Under the pieces are notes generated by a model. It was not told the DNA's origin, made no database searches, and saw only the letters and a list, made by a program, of their open reading frames with translations. A stretch of DNA of 64,000 nucleotides from Kutzneria buriramensis (GTDB lineage: Bacteria; Actinomycetota; Actinomycetes; Mycobacteriales; Pseudonocardiaceae). Both the position numbers and the translations under genes were made by a program. Positions 1 to 7,636 of the stretch are shown here, piece after piece. How positions within the stretch are numbered: position 1 is the first letter of the stretch; the number at the start of each line of letters is the position of its first letter. The DNA is taken from contig NZ_QUNO01000004.1 in the NCBI RefSeq assembly GCF_003387475.1, positions 1 to 64,000 of the forward strand, written 5' to 3'.

Positions 1-161
1 GTTCAACCATCTCAAAGGAACCCACTAAGGGGTTATTCATTCAAGTACTGGCTATTACAGTACGCTGTTGAGTTCTCAAAGAACACACGCACACCGTCAC
101 TTGGCTCTTTCAAGCCGCGTTCAGGGGCTTCGGTGTTTCGTTTTGCTGTGTTTGAAGCTTA
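1..161 (-). promoter_or_regulatory. rRNA operon leader (16S gene lies left of window)
   Basis: Read on the minus strand, 65-85 gives the TTCTTTGAGAACTCAACAG type motif. In actinobacteria (for example the mycobacterial rrs leader) this motif sits in the antitermination/processing region a short way upstream of 16S rRNA. A shorter related piece, TTCCTTTGAGA, occurs at 11-21 on the same strand. The 16S gene itself is not in the window, so the rRNA operon is inferred to read leftwards across position 1. Confidence 0.7.
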
Positions 162-185
162 TCCGGTCCGGATTCTCCCTGTCAA
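156..185 (-). promoter_or_regulatory. rRNA-type promoter, minus strand
   Basis: On the minus strand a perfect -35 TTGACA (180-185) is followed after 18 bases by TAAGCT (156-161), a good sigma-A-type -10. It lies directly upstream of the rRNA leader motif. A weaker second -10, TAGAGT, is at 234-239 on the same strand, so tandem promoters are possible. Confidence 0.65.
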
Positions 186-208
186 ATCGGCTTGTTCTTG
201 CCGATTTG
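183..208. promoter_or_regulatory. Inverted repeat overlapping the rRNA promoter -35
   Basis: Arms CAAATCGGC and GCCGATTTG (183-191 and 200-208) form a perfect 9-bp stem with an 8-base loop. The repeat overlaps the TTGACA box, so it could be an operator or a terminator shielding the promoter from upstream transcription. Its function is inferred only from position. From 209 to about 460 no gene is seen. Confidence 0.4.
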
Positions 209-461
209 CTGGGGTTCGTCCCGGGCGTCACTGACTCTACCAGACTTTCTCAGTGGCTTTGTCGGTGACCCGCTGGCGTCCGTTTCCGTCCTGCCCTGCG
301 GTACGTGGAGAACATTAGCAGCCGATCCAAGGCGCTTCCAAATCGGCCCCCTGACGCTCCTGGCCAAGATCCATCGACGCAGGTCAGGGCCGTGCGCGAC
401 GCCCCTGACCACCCCGGAAAAGCCCCCCGATCGCGGCCGCTATGACGGGCGTCACATCGGC

Positions 462-1061
462 TCATCGCAGTGCTTCGAACACCGATCCGCCGACAACAAC
501 GCCCAGAAGGGCGCCGACGAGAACTTGCTTCACGGTGTGGTCGCGCAGCTCGACCCGTGACCAACAGACGACGGCGACCGCCACGAACGCGGCCAACCAT
601 GCGACTCCCGCAACCAAGGCGGCGATAGTTGCGCCGCCACTGGCCACGGCCGCGTGCGCGGACACCTTCCACCAGTGCGTGATGACGAGAGTGACCGCGA
701 GCGAGAAGAACATCGACGTGACGAGCGCGAGCATTTCCCGCGGCGCGCCGGCGAGCGCCAGCACGGCCAGGCCCACGAGCACGGACGCCAGCGCGATCAG
801 CAGCGGGATTCGGCGTTGCTCGCGTTTGCCGACGTGATGGTCGGTCAGGCGGCCGAGGCGCACGCCGACCAGGATCGCGCCGAACGGGATGAGGCTGGAG
901 AACAGCGCTGCCAGCACTCCCCAGAGCAGACCGGCGGCAATGGTGTCGCCGGCGTGCAGTCCGACGAGGAAGGAGATTTCGACGATCACGACCACCGGCG
1001 CGAAAACCTCGGTGGCTACGCGCGCGGCCGATCGGCGGAAGGAGCGGGACTCGACAGTCAC
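462..1061 (-). CDS. PAP2-like membrane phosphatase
   Basis: A 199-aa integral membrane protein with about five hydrophobic segments. It resembles the phosphatidic-acid phosphatase type 2 fold: WWKVSAH in the middle resembles the second PAP2 motif (usually PSGH), and SRVELRDH near residue 170 resembles the third (SRx5H). The first motif and the final Asp after the His are not clear, so activity is uncertain. PAP2 proteins dephosphorylate lipid phosphates at the membrane. The gene is monocistronic, with a Crp-like palindrome about 110 bp upstream. It is adjacent to the rRNA operon but shows no functional link to it. Confidence 0.65.
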   Translation of the reverse strand: MTVESRSFRRSAARVATEVFAPVVVIVEISFLVGLHAGDTIAAGLLWGVLAALFSSLIPFGAILVGVRLGRLTDHHVGKREQRRIPLLIALASVLVGLAVLALAGAPREMLALVTSMFFSLAVTLVITHWWKVSAHAAVASGGATIAALVAGVAWLAAFVAVAVVCWSRVELRDHTVKQVLVGALLGVVVGGSVFEALR

Positions 1062-1171
1062 TCGCCGAGTATGGGAAACCCCGCAGTGCTGCCAGGTCGG
1101 GGGTCCGACAGCACTACGGGGTCATTCGGCTCATCGCTGCCGTCACGGAGCGCGTTACAGCGCCTCGGAGG

Positions 1172-1187
1172 TGTGACTTGAGTCACT
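1172..1187. promoter_or_regulatory. Crp/GlxR-like palindrome
   Basis: TGTGACTTGAGTCACT fits the Crp-family consensus TGTGA-N6-TCACA with one end mismatch. It lies 111 bp upstream of the PAP2-like start and could act on that gene. No other regulatory signal was seen in 1062-1370 apart from the hairpin at 1244-1283. Confidence 0.4.
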
Positions 1188-1243
1188 TTCAGGTGAACCG
1201 CTCGGGGTTTCTCCCGGCGTGGAGGAGACGCGTCGGGAGATGG

Positions 1244-1283
1244 CGCCGGTCGGCGCGGGCCCTGCATCCCGCGCCGACCGGCG
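1244..1283 (-). terminator. Strong GC hairpin
   Basis: A perfect 16-bp stem (1244-1259 with 1268-1283) and 8-base loop lie about 90 bp past the stop of the 48-aa gene on the minus strand. There is no U-tract, as is common for actinobacterial terminators. Confidence 0.55.
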
Positions 1284-1370
1284 ATGGCTCGCAGCTGGGA
1301 GGGCACGCCCGGGTCGAATCGGGCGCGGCTGCGGAGGCCGGTCGGGAAGTCGGATCGAAAAGGCCGACGC

Positions 1371-1517
1371 TCAGCGCAGGCCCTGCATGCGCGACTGAGC
1401 CATGATCATCAGCTCGTGGCGCATAGCCGGGGTGGCAGCAGCGTCGATCGCCTTGCTCACGGCACGGCGAGTGCGGGACTCGGCACGGCGGGCGCGGATC
1501 TTCGCGGCGAAGTTCAT
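1371..1517 (-). CDS. 48-aa basic conserved small protein
   Basis: A 48-aa ORF starts MNFAAKIRARR and ends in SRMQGLR. It is strongly basic in its first half (about nine Arg/Lys in the first 22 residues) and has an amphipathic, Met-rich second half. An AGGG-containing purine stretch lies 7-15 bases before the ATG. The compact self-contained reading frame, regular codon use and downstream hairpin support a real gene. Its pattern resembles small Arg-rich proteins widespread in actinobacteria, but I cannot assign a function; RNA or membrane binding is a guess from the charge. Confidence 0.6.
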   Translation of the reverse strand: MNFAAKIRARRAESRTRRAVSKAIDAAATPAMRHELMIMAQSRMQGLR

Positions 1518-1695
1518 GGGGTCTGCATCCCTCTCAAGGTCATGCTTCTGGTGCGGTAGTACCAGTATGCACCCGCACGACCCCGCAAACCACCACTTTG
1601 TCCGGTGAGATGCGGCACATGCCGATGAATCATCGGCAGACTAGCCCGCTTCACCCCTTGTTCATCCGGCGATCACGCCCTGTCCGCCGAACGTG

Positions 1696-2892
1696 TCACT
1701 CCTCCCGACCGAGCAGGAACCGCCCGAAATGCGGCACGGTGAACGCGATCCGCCCGCGCTCGGCCGAGTAGACCAGCCCCTTCTTGATCAGGTTGTCCCG
1801 CGCGGGCGACAGCGACGACGGCTTTTTCCCCAGGTAGACGGCCACATCCGTGGTGCCAACGGATTCGTCGCGCCCCTCGGTCAGGTCGGCCATCGCGCGC
1901 AGGTACTCCCGCTCGGCCGGGGTCGCGCGCTCGTAGCGTGAGCCGAAGAAACCGACCGCCAGCTCCGCCTCGGCCTCCGGCGCGGCCATCGCCACGTCCT
2001 CATGGGTGATCGGATCCGCCGGCGCCGCGTCCCAGGCCGCCTTCGCGTACGCCTGCACGAAGTACGGGTAGCCACTGGAGGCGTCGAACAGCGCGTCCAA
2101 CGCCTGCGGGCTGATCTCCGCGCCCTCCCGGGCCACCGGCGCGAGCACCGCGTGATCGGCGTCCTCGCGGTCGAGCTGCCCGATCAGCACGTACCGGAAC
2201 AGGCGCTCGGAGTAGGACTTGCTCGCCGACAGCAGCGCGGGCAGGTGCGGCAGGCCGGCGCCGACCACCACCAGCGGCGCCCCGGACTGGGACAGCTCGT
2301 GGCAGGCGGCGCACAGCGCGGAGATGTCGTCGGGCTGCACGTCCTGCATCTCGTCGATGAGCAGCGCCACCCCGGTGCCGACGTCCTGAGCCAGCTCGGC
2401 GACGTCGGTGAACAGCTCGACCAGGTCGATCTCGATGTCGCCGGAATCGGCGCGGCCCTGCGCGGCCGGCGCGTCGATGCCCGGCTGCCAGCGCTCGCGC
2501 AGCTTGGCGCCGTCCGGGTTGGCGCGCAGCGCGAACGCCTTGAGCACGCCGAGCACCGTCTCGACCCGGTCCGGGTCGCGATGCCGGACGGCGAGGTCGC
2601 GGATCGCCCGGTGCAGCGCGGCCGACAGCGGCCGTCGCAGCTCGGCGTCCGGACGGGCCTCGATCTTGCCGGCGCCCCAACCACGCTTGACGGCCATCGA
2701 GCGCAACTCGCCGAGCAGCACCGTCTTGCCGACGCCCCGCAGGCCGGTGAGCACGAGACTGCGTTCCGGCCGGCCGCGCGCGACCCGTTCGAGCACGACG
2801 TCGAAGGCGGCGAGTTCGCGGTCCCGACCGGCCAGCTCGGGCGGTCGTTGCCCGGCCCCGGGGGCGAACGGGTTGCGCACCGGATCCATCAT
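1696..2892 (-). CDS. AAA-family ATPase (ORC/Cdc6-like)
   Basis: A 398-aa cytoplasmic P-loop ATPase. Walker A is GLRGVGKT (residues 50-57) and Walker B is LLIDE (177-181), followed by a sensor region. The C-terminal ~100 residues look like a winged helix (AEREYLRAMADL onwards to SPARDNLIKKGLVY). This is the layout of the stand-alone AAA/ORC-like ATPases common in actinobacteria, often annotated only as ATP-binding protein; the substrate is unknown. Start: two adjacent ATGs (2892, 2889). It is divergent from the winged-helix regulator at 3015 across a 122-bp gap. It could be DNA-binding, but nothing here fixes its role. Confidence 0.85.
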   Translation of the reverse strand: MMDPVRNPFAPGAGQRPPELAGRDRELAAFDVVLERVARGRPERSLVLTGLRGVGKTVLLGELRSMAVKRGWGAGKIEARPDAELRRPLSAALHRAIRDLAVRHRDPDRVETVLGVLKAFALRANPDGAKLRERWQPGIDAPAAQGRADSGDIEIDLVELFTDVAELAQDVGTGVALLIDEMQDVQPDDISALCAACHELSQSGAPLVVVGAGLPHLPALLSASKSYSERLFRYVLIGQLDREDADHAVLAPVAREGAEISPQALDALFDASSGYPYFVQAYAKAAWDAAPADPITHEDVAMAAPEAEAELAVGFFGSRYERATPAEREYLRAMADLTEGRDESVGTTDVAVYLGKKPSSLSPARDNLIKKGLVYSAERGRIAFTVPHFGRFLLGREE

Positions 2893-3014
2893 CGGACCGT
2901 ATCGGCGCGTCTAGTGCTGGCTCAATACACCGGAAGACTCAGGTATCGGTTGCGAGCTGTGCAGTACTTGCGGTTTGATAAGTGCGGACGGAGCGGCAAG
3001 TGGGAGAGAACCGG

Positions 3015-3839
3015 ATGGACGCGCACCCGGCGCAGCGCCTGGACGACGTGGTCCACCAGCGGGTTCGGCTGGGCATTCTGACCGTGCTCAGCACCGAGCC
3101 GCGGGTGGCCTTCACGGTGCTGCGCGACCTGCTCGGCCAGCCGGACAGCGGGCTGAGCCGGCACCTGCGGGTGCTGGAGGACGCCCGCCTGGTGGACACC
3201 GACAAGGTGATCGAGGACCGCAAGCCGCGGACCTGGATCTCGATCACCGACGCCGGCCGGCACGCGCTGCGGCAGGAGCTGGCCGCGCTGCGCTCGATGA
3301 TCTCGGCCATCGAGACCGGCGGCGCGGACCTGCTGGCGTTCGCCGCGCTGCTCGGCGACGAGCCGGGGGAGCGCGACCGGGAGCGGGCCGACCTGGTGAT
3401 CAGCGAGGTGCCCGCGGGCTTCCGGCTGGCCCGGGAGTCCGCGGTGGACAGCAACTACCGGCTGGTGTCCATGCCGGGCGCCGACTGGGGCAGCCACAGC
3501 AGCCAGGCGCTGACCTTCCGCAGCCACGGCCTGCTCGGCGGCCATTTCCGCAGCTTCGCGTCGGCGACCGCGGGCGTGCACGTGATGCTCGTGGAGCTGG
3601 GCAACCCTCAGGCCCCGATCGCCATCCTGAGCGCGCTGGCTCCGTCCAATCTGCTGATCGACGGGCTCGACCCGTATCGGGGATTCGTCACCGAGCGGGA
3701 GGGCGGCGGCACGTTGGGGGTCTGCTGGATCGCGGTCGGCCCCTATCTGGTGTGTGTCTCGATGACCGGCGACGAGGAGGTGATCAGGGCGCAGCTGCCC
3801 CATTTCGCGGCAGGCCAACGCGCGAAGCTCACACGTTAG
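3015..3839 (+). CDS. Winged-helix transcriptional regulator with extra C-terminal domain
   Basis: A 274-aa protein. The first ~95 residues form a MarR/ArsR-like winged helix (VLRDLLGQPDSGLSRHLRVLE as the recognition region, then a basic wing, EDRKPRTWISIT). The remaining ~170 residues form a separate domain I do not recognise, perhaps a ligand sensor. The ATG at 3015 is preferred over the upstream in-frame GTG at 2982 because GGGAGAG sits 7 bases before it. It lies upstream of the KimA-like transporter (52-bp gap), so it may regulate that gene or the divergent ATPase. This is inference from position. Confidence 0.8.
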   Translation: MDAHPAQRLDDVVHQRVRLGILTVLSTEPRVAFTVLRDLLGQPDSGLSRHLRVLEDARLVDTDKVIEDRKPRTWISITDAGRHALRQELAALRSMISAIETGGADLLAFAALLGDEPGERDRERADLVISEVPAGFRLARESAVDSNYRLVSMPGADWGSHSSQALTFRSHGLLGGHFRSFASATAGVHVMLVELGNPQAPIAILSALAPSNLLIDGLDPYRGFVTEREGGGTLGVCWIAVGPYLVCVSMTGDEEVIRAQLPHFAAGQRAKLTR

Positions 3840-3891
3840 GAACCCGTCAAAGCGGCTGTACGGCGACCGGGCGCGGTCGCACAGTGCGGGC

Positions 3892-5691
3892 GTGACGACA
3901 ACTGCGACCCGAGCGGTCCCCGTGTCCCGCGACGACCAGCGGCATCGGCTGACCACGGTGACCGGCATGGCCGGCCTCGGGTTGGACGCCATCGCGTCCG
4001 TGGCCTACGGGCCGGAGTCGATCGTGCTGGTGCTGGCCGCGGCCGGCTCCGCCGGACTCGGGTGGACGCTGCCGGTGACGGTGGCGATCGTGGTGCTGCT
4101 GGGCGTGCTGATCGCCTGCTACCGCCAGGTGATCCAGGCGTTCCCCGACGGTGGCGGCGCCTACACGGTGGCCACCCGCTACCTCGGCCGGCGTGCCGGC
4201 CTGGTCGCTGGCGCGTCGCTGGTCGTCGACTACGTGCTCAACGTGGCCGTCTCCGTGGCGGCCGGCGTGGCCGCGCTGACGTCGGCGTTTCCGGCGCTGC
4301 TGCCGTGGAGCACCGAGCTGTGCGTGCTGGTGCTGGTGATCGTCACGGGCGTGAACCTGCGCGGCATCGTGGTCGGCGCCAAGGCGTTCGCGCTGCCGGC
4401 GGCCGTGTTCGTCACCTCGGTGCTGGTGGTGATCGTGGTCGGGCTGTTCCGGCCGGAGGTCACCGCGCCGGCGTCGCAGTCGACGACCATCGGCTCGGTC
4501 GGCGCGCTGCTCGTGCTGGCCGCGTTCGGCAACGGGTGCTCGGCGCTGACGGGCGTGGAGGCGATCGCCAACGCGACGCCGTCGTTCCGGTCACCGCGAC
4601 GGCAGCGGGCCCGGCGCGCGGAGGCCGGCCTGGGGCTGATCCTCGGCGTGCTGCTGATCGGGCTGGCCGTGCTGATCCAGCGGTTCGATGTGCGTCCGAC
4701 CGAGGGCCGCACGGTGCTGTCGTTGGTCACCGAGGGCTCGATCGGCAATGGCTGGCTATACGTGGTGATCCAGCTGTCCACGGTGCTGCTCCTGGCGTTG
4801 GCCGCCAACACTTCGTTCGGCGGGCTGCCGGTGCTGGCCGCGAAGTTGGCACGCGACGACTACCTGCCGCACGTGTTCGGATTGCGGGCCGACCGGCTCG
4901 TGCACCGGCACGGCGTGCTGGTGCTCGCCGTGCTGTCGGGCGCGCTGTTGGTGGGCACCGCGGGCCGGGTCGATGTGCTGGTGCCGTTGTTCGCGATCGG
5001 CGTGTTCGTCGGGTTTGCGCTGGCGCAGATCGGCATGGTCCGGCACTGGCGGGCCGAGCGCGGTCGGGGCTGGCTGCCGCGTGCCCTGCTGAACGGGTTC
5101 GGCGCCGTGTTGACGATCGCCGCGCTGATCGACGTCACCGCCTCCAAGTTCCTGGAGGGCGCGTGGCTGATCGTGCTGGTGATCCCGGTGTTCGTGCTGC
5201 TGTTCAGCATCGTGCGGCGGGCTTATGACCGGATCGGCCGGGACATCGGCGTCGGCACGGTGCCGGCACGGCCGCGGCGTACCGGCTCGGTGGTCGTGGT
5301 GCCGGTGGTCGCGATCACCAAGCTGACCGCGGAGTGCCTGTCGACCGCGCTGTCGATGGGTGATCGGGTAGTGGCCGTGCACGTCTCGTTCGACGACGAG
5401 CAGGACCGGGCCCGGCGGTTCGAGGCCGACTGGCAGGAGTGGCGGCCGGAGGTGCCGCTGGTGCTGCTGGACTCGAAGCACCGCGTGCTCGGGCCGCCCA
5501 TCGCCCGCTACGTGAAGTCGCTGACCGACGAGCACGTAGTGGTTCTGATCGGCGAGATCGAGCCGGCCGCGCGGTGGGAACGGATGCTGCGCAACCGGCG
5601 TGGGGCGGTGGTCGCCCGCTGTGTCGGGCGCACCACGTCCGCCGTGGTGTGCCGGCTGCGGTTCCGTCTGGGCTTCTCTAACACTGTCTAG
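3892..5691 (+). CDS. KimA-like APC-superfamily potassium/amino-acid transporter
   Basis: A 599-aa protein with about 12 membrane segments (residues ~25-440) and a ~155-aa cytoplasmic C-terminal domain. The early motif GLDAIASVAYGPESIVLVL closely recalls the KimA (YdaO) family of proton-coupled potassium importers, as does the USP-like soluble tail (VVVVPV...VVAVHVSF). General APC permeases of amino acids share the fold, so the substrate is not certain. Start GTG, with no clear Shine-Dalgarno. No c-di-AMP riboswitch is possible in the 52-bp upstream gap. Its end overlaps by 4 bp, tail to tail, with a TMEM175-like potassium channel, which supports a role in potassium balance. Confidence 0.8.
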   Translation: MTTTATRAVPVSRDDQRHRLTTVTGMAGLGLDAIASVAYGPESIVLVLAAAGSAGLGWTLPVTVAIVVLLGVLIACYRQVIQAFPDGGGAYTVATRYLGRRAGLVAGASLVVDYVLNVAVSVAAGVAALTSAFPALLPWSTELCVLVLVIVTGVNLRGIVVGAKAFALPAAVFVTSVLVVIVVGLFRPEVTAPASQSTTIGSVGALLVLAAFGNGCSALTGVEAIANATPSFRSPRRQRARRAEAGLGLILGVLLIGLAVLIQRFDVRPTEGRTVLSLVTEGSIGNGWLYVVIQLSTVLLLALAANTSFGGLPVLAAKLARDDYLPHVFGLRADRLVHRHGVLVLAVLSGALLVGTAGRVDVLVPLFAIGVFVGFALAQIGMVRHWRAERGRGWLPRALLNGFGAVLTIAALIDVTASKFLEGAWLIVLVIPVFVLLFSIVRRAYDRIGRDIGVGTVPARPRRTGSVVVVPVVAITKLTAECLSTALSMGDRVVAVHVSFDDEQDRARRFEADWQEWRPEVPLVLLDSKHRVLGPPIARYVKSLTDEHVVVLIGEIEPAARWERMLRNRRGAVVARCVGRTTSAVVCRLRFRLGFSNTV

Positions 5692-6329
5692 CTCTGAGCC
5701 AATACTGGCTTAGAGTTTCGTATCCACCGGCTGACCATGCTGACCGGGACCAGGAGCAGCCAGGCCCAGTTCGCCTCGGAAGGACTGATGAACTCGGCGA
5801 CCAGCACCCAGACCAGGAACACCAGGGCGGCGCCGATCGGCAGGGTGTACCAGCTGAACCGGGGGAACCGGCCGGGCATCGGCTCGGCGTCGCCGGCGGC
5901 CTGCGCCACCGCGATGATCACGCACTGGATGGCGAACACCGCGATGACGTTGGCGGCGTAGAGGGCGAACGAGATCGACTCGGCGCCGTGCTTGGCCAGC
6001 AGCGACGACGGGAACGGCAGCAGCGCCACGAAGCCGAGCATCACCACGTTCAACGTCACCAGGCGCGGGTGCCGCAGCTTCAGCCGGCGGAACAGCCGGT
6101 GGTGCGTCAGCCAGAGCACGCCGATCACGAAGTAGCTGATCACGTACCCGGAGACGGCCGGCACCAGGTCGGCCAGCGCCTTGTAGAAGTCGTCGCCGTG
6201 CGCCTCGTCGGGAACCCTGATGTCCAGCACCAGCAGGGTCATCGCGATGGCGAACACGCCGTCGGACAGGGCGAGCACGCGCCCCAGGTCGACGTCACCG
6301 CGGTCTTCTCTCTCGTCGCCCTCAGCCAC
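5688..6329 (-). CDS. TMEM175-like (DUF1211) potassium channel
   Basis: A 213-aa membrane protein with about six hydrophobic segments. The first carries the hallmark SDGVFAIAMTLLVLDI (residues ~22-37) of bacterial TMEM175/DUF1211 proteins, which form tetrameric potassium channels. The single six-helix unit is the normal bacterial size. The stop overlaps that of the convergent KimA-like transporter. Only 11 bp separate its start from the stop of the thiolase gene behind it, so it may be read through from that gene. Confidence 0.85.
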   Translation of the reverse strand: MAEGDEREDRGDVDLGRVLALSDGVFAIAMTLLVLDIRVPDEAHGDDFYKALADLVPAVSGYVISYFVIGVLWLTHHRLFRRLKLRHPRLVTLNVVMLGFVALLPFPSSLLAKHGAESISFALYAANVIAVFAIQCVIIAVAQAAGDAEPMPGRFPRFSWYTLPIGAALVFLVWVLVAEFISPSEANWAWLLLVPVSMVSRWIRNSKPVLAQS

Positions 6330-6340
6330 GGGGCATCAAG

Positions 6341-7579
6341 TTAGGGCTTCTCCAGGATCGCGGCGACGCCCTGGCCACCGGCCGCGCAGATCGAGACCAG
6401 ACCGCGACCGGCCCCCTTCTCGTTCAACAGTTTCGACAGCGTGGCGACGATTCGACCGCCGGTCGCGGCGAACGGGTGGCCGGCCGCGAGCGAGGAGCCG
6501 TTGACGTTGAGCTTGGCCCGGTCGATGTCGCCGACCCCGTTCTTGTGCCAGGCCGCGAGCGTGGCCAGCACCTGAGACGCGAACGCCTCGTGGATCTCGT
6601 AGAAGTCGAAGTCGGCGAGCGTCAGGCCGGCCCGTTCCAGCATCCTCGGCACGGCATACACCGGCGCGGTGAGCAGGCCGTCCTCGCCGTGCACGTAGTC
6701 GACGGCGCCCGTCTCCGTCCAGGTCAGGTACGCCAACACCGGAATGCGATGCTTTTTCGCCCATTCCTCGCCGGCCAGCAGCACCACCGAGGCGCCGTCG
6801 GTGAGCGGCGTGGAGTTGCCGGCCGTCATGGTGTCGCCGAAGGCCGGCTTGAGCTTGGCCAGCTTCTCCACCGTGGTGTCGGCACGCAGGTTCTGGTCGC
6901 GGGTCAGGCCGAGGTACGGCGTGACCAGGTCGTCGAAGAAGCCGCGCTCGTAGGCGGCGGCGAGGTTGCGATGGCTGGCCGCCGCGAGCTCGTCCTGGTC
7001 CTCTCGGGTGATGCCCCACTCCTGCGCGGTGATCGCCGCGTGCTCGCCCATCGACATGCCCGTGCGGGGCTCGGCGTTGCGCGGAATGTTCGGCACCACG
7101 TGCGTCGGGCGGAGCTTGGTCGCCGCGCGCAGCCGGGCGCCGACCGTCTTGGCCCGGTTGAACTCCAGCAGCACCTGGCGCAGGCCCTCGTTCACGCCGA
7201 TCGGGGCGTCGCTGGTGGTGTCGACGCCGCCGGCGATCGCCGAGTCGATCTGCCCGAGCGCGATCTTGTTGGCCGCCGCGATGATCGCTTGCAGGCCGGT
7301 GCCGCAGGCCTGCTGGAGATCGTAGGCCGGGGTTTGGGGCGACAGACGGCTGCCGAGAACCGCTTCCCTGGCTAGGTTGAAGTCACGGCTGTGCTTGAGC
7401 ACCGCTCCCGCGACCACCTCACCGACCCGTTCGCCCTGCAGCCCGAACCGGCTGACCAGGCCGTCCAGCGCGGCGGTCAGCATGTCCTGGTTGGACGCGG
7501 TGGCGTACGGACCGTTGGACCTGGCGAACGGGATGCGGTTGCCGCCGAGCACGGCCACCCGCTGAACGGTCGGGGTCAT
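6341..7579 (-). CDS. Acetyl-CoA C-acetyltransferase (thiolase, FadA2/FadI type)
   Basis: A 412-aa thiolase that cleaves 3-ketoacyl-CoA in beta-oxidation, or runs the reverse condensation. The nucleophile is Cys92 in QQACGTG. The C-terminal GHPFAATGGR supplies the catalytic His, and ICAAGGQG near the end supplies the second Cys. Length is normal for the family. It is divergent from fabG4 across a promoter carrying the composite operator at 7593-7624. The same thiolase-FabG4-HtdX grouping is known from Mycobacterium tuberculosis (Rv0243, Rv0242c, Rv0241c), which supports a shared pathway. Confidence 0.93.
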   Translation of the reverse strand: MTPTVQRVAVLGGNRIPFARSNGPYATASNQDMLTAALDGLVSRFGLQGERVGEVVAGAVLKHSRDFNLAREAVLGSRLSPQTPAYDLQQACGTGLQAIIAAANKIALGQIDSAIAGGVDTTSDAPIGVNEGLRQVLLEFNRAKTVGARLRAATKLRPTHVVPNIPRNAEPRTGMSMGEHAAITAQEWGITREDQDELAAASHRNLAAAYERGFFDDLVTPYLGLTRDQNLRADTTVEKLAKLKPAFGDTMTAGNSTPLTDGASVVLLAGEEWAKKHRIPVLAYLTWTETGAVDYVHGEDGLLTAPVYAVPRMLERAGLTLADFDFYEIHEAFASQVLATLAAWHKNGVGDIDRAKLNVNGSSLAAGHPFAATGGRIVATLSKLLNEKGAGRGLVSICAAGGQGVAAILEKP

Positions 7580-7592
7580 GCCTCGACAATAA

Positions 7593-7624
7593 CCTACTTA
7601 CGAGTAGACTTACCAGCGAGTAGG
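7593..7624. promoter_or_regulatory. Composite operator, copy 1 (thiolase/fabG4 promoter)
   Basis: A 32-bp segment has an outer palindrome CTACT-TACG-AGTAG (7594-7607) and an adjoining half-perfect site TACCAGCGAGTA (7611-7622). It matches the operator at 10515-10546 at 25 of 32 positions. It overlaps the fabG4 Shine-Dalgarno region and sits between two divergent genes, so binding could repress both. The TetR protein at 9841-10488 is the likely binder. Confidence 0.7.
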
Positions 7625-7636
7625 GAGGCGTCTCGC

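Noticed and set aside
1-1700. tRNA or 5S rRNA genes near the rRNA leader
   Set aside because: No cloverleaf-like segment or conserved T-loop was found; only the leader of the operon is inside the window.
3840-3891. c-di-AMP (ydaO) riboswitch ahead of the KimA-like gene
   Set aside because: The gap is only 52 bp, too short for that riboswitch.
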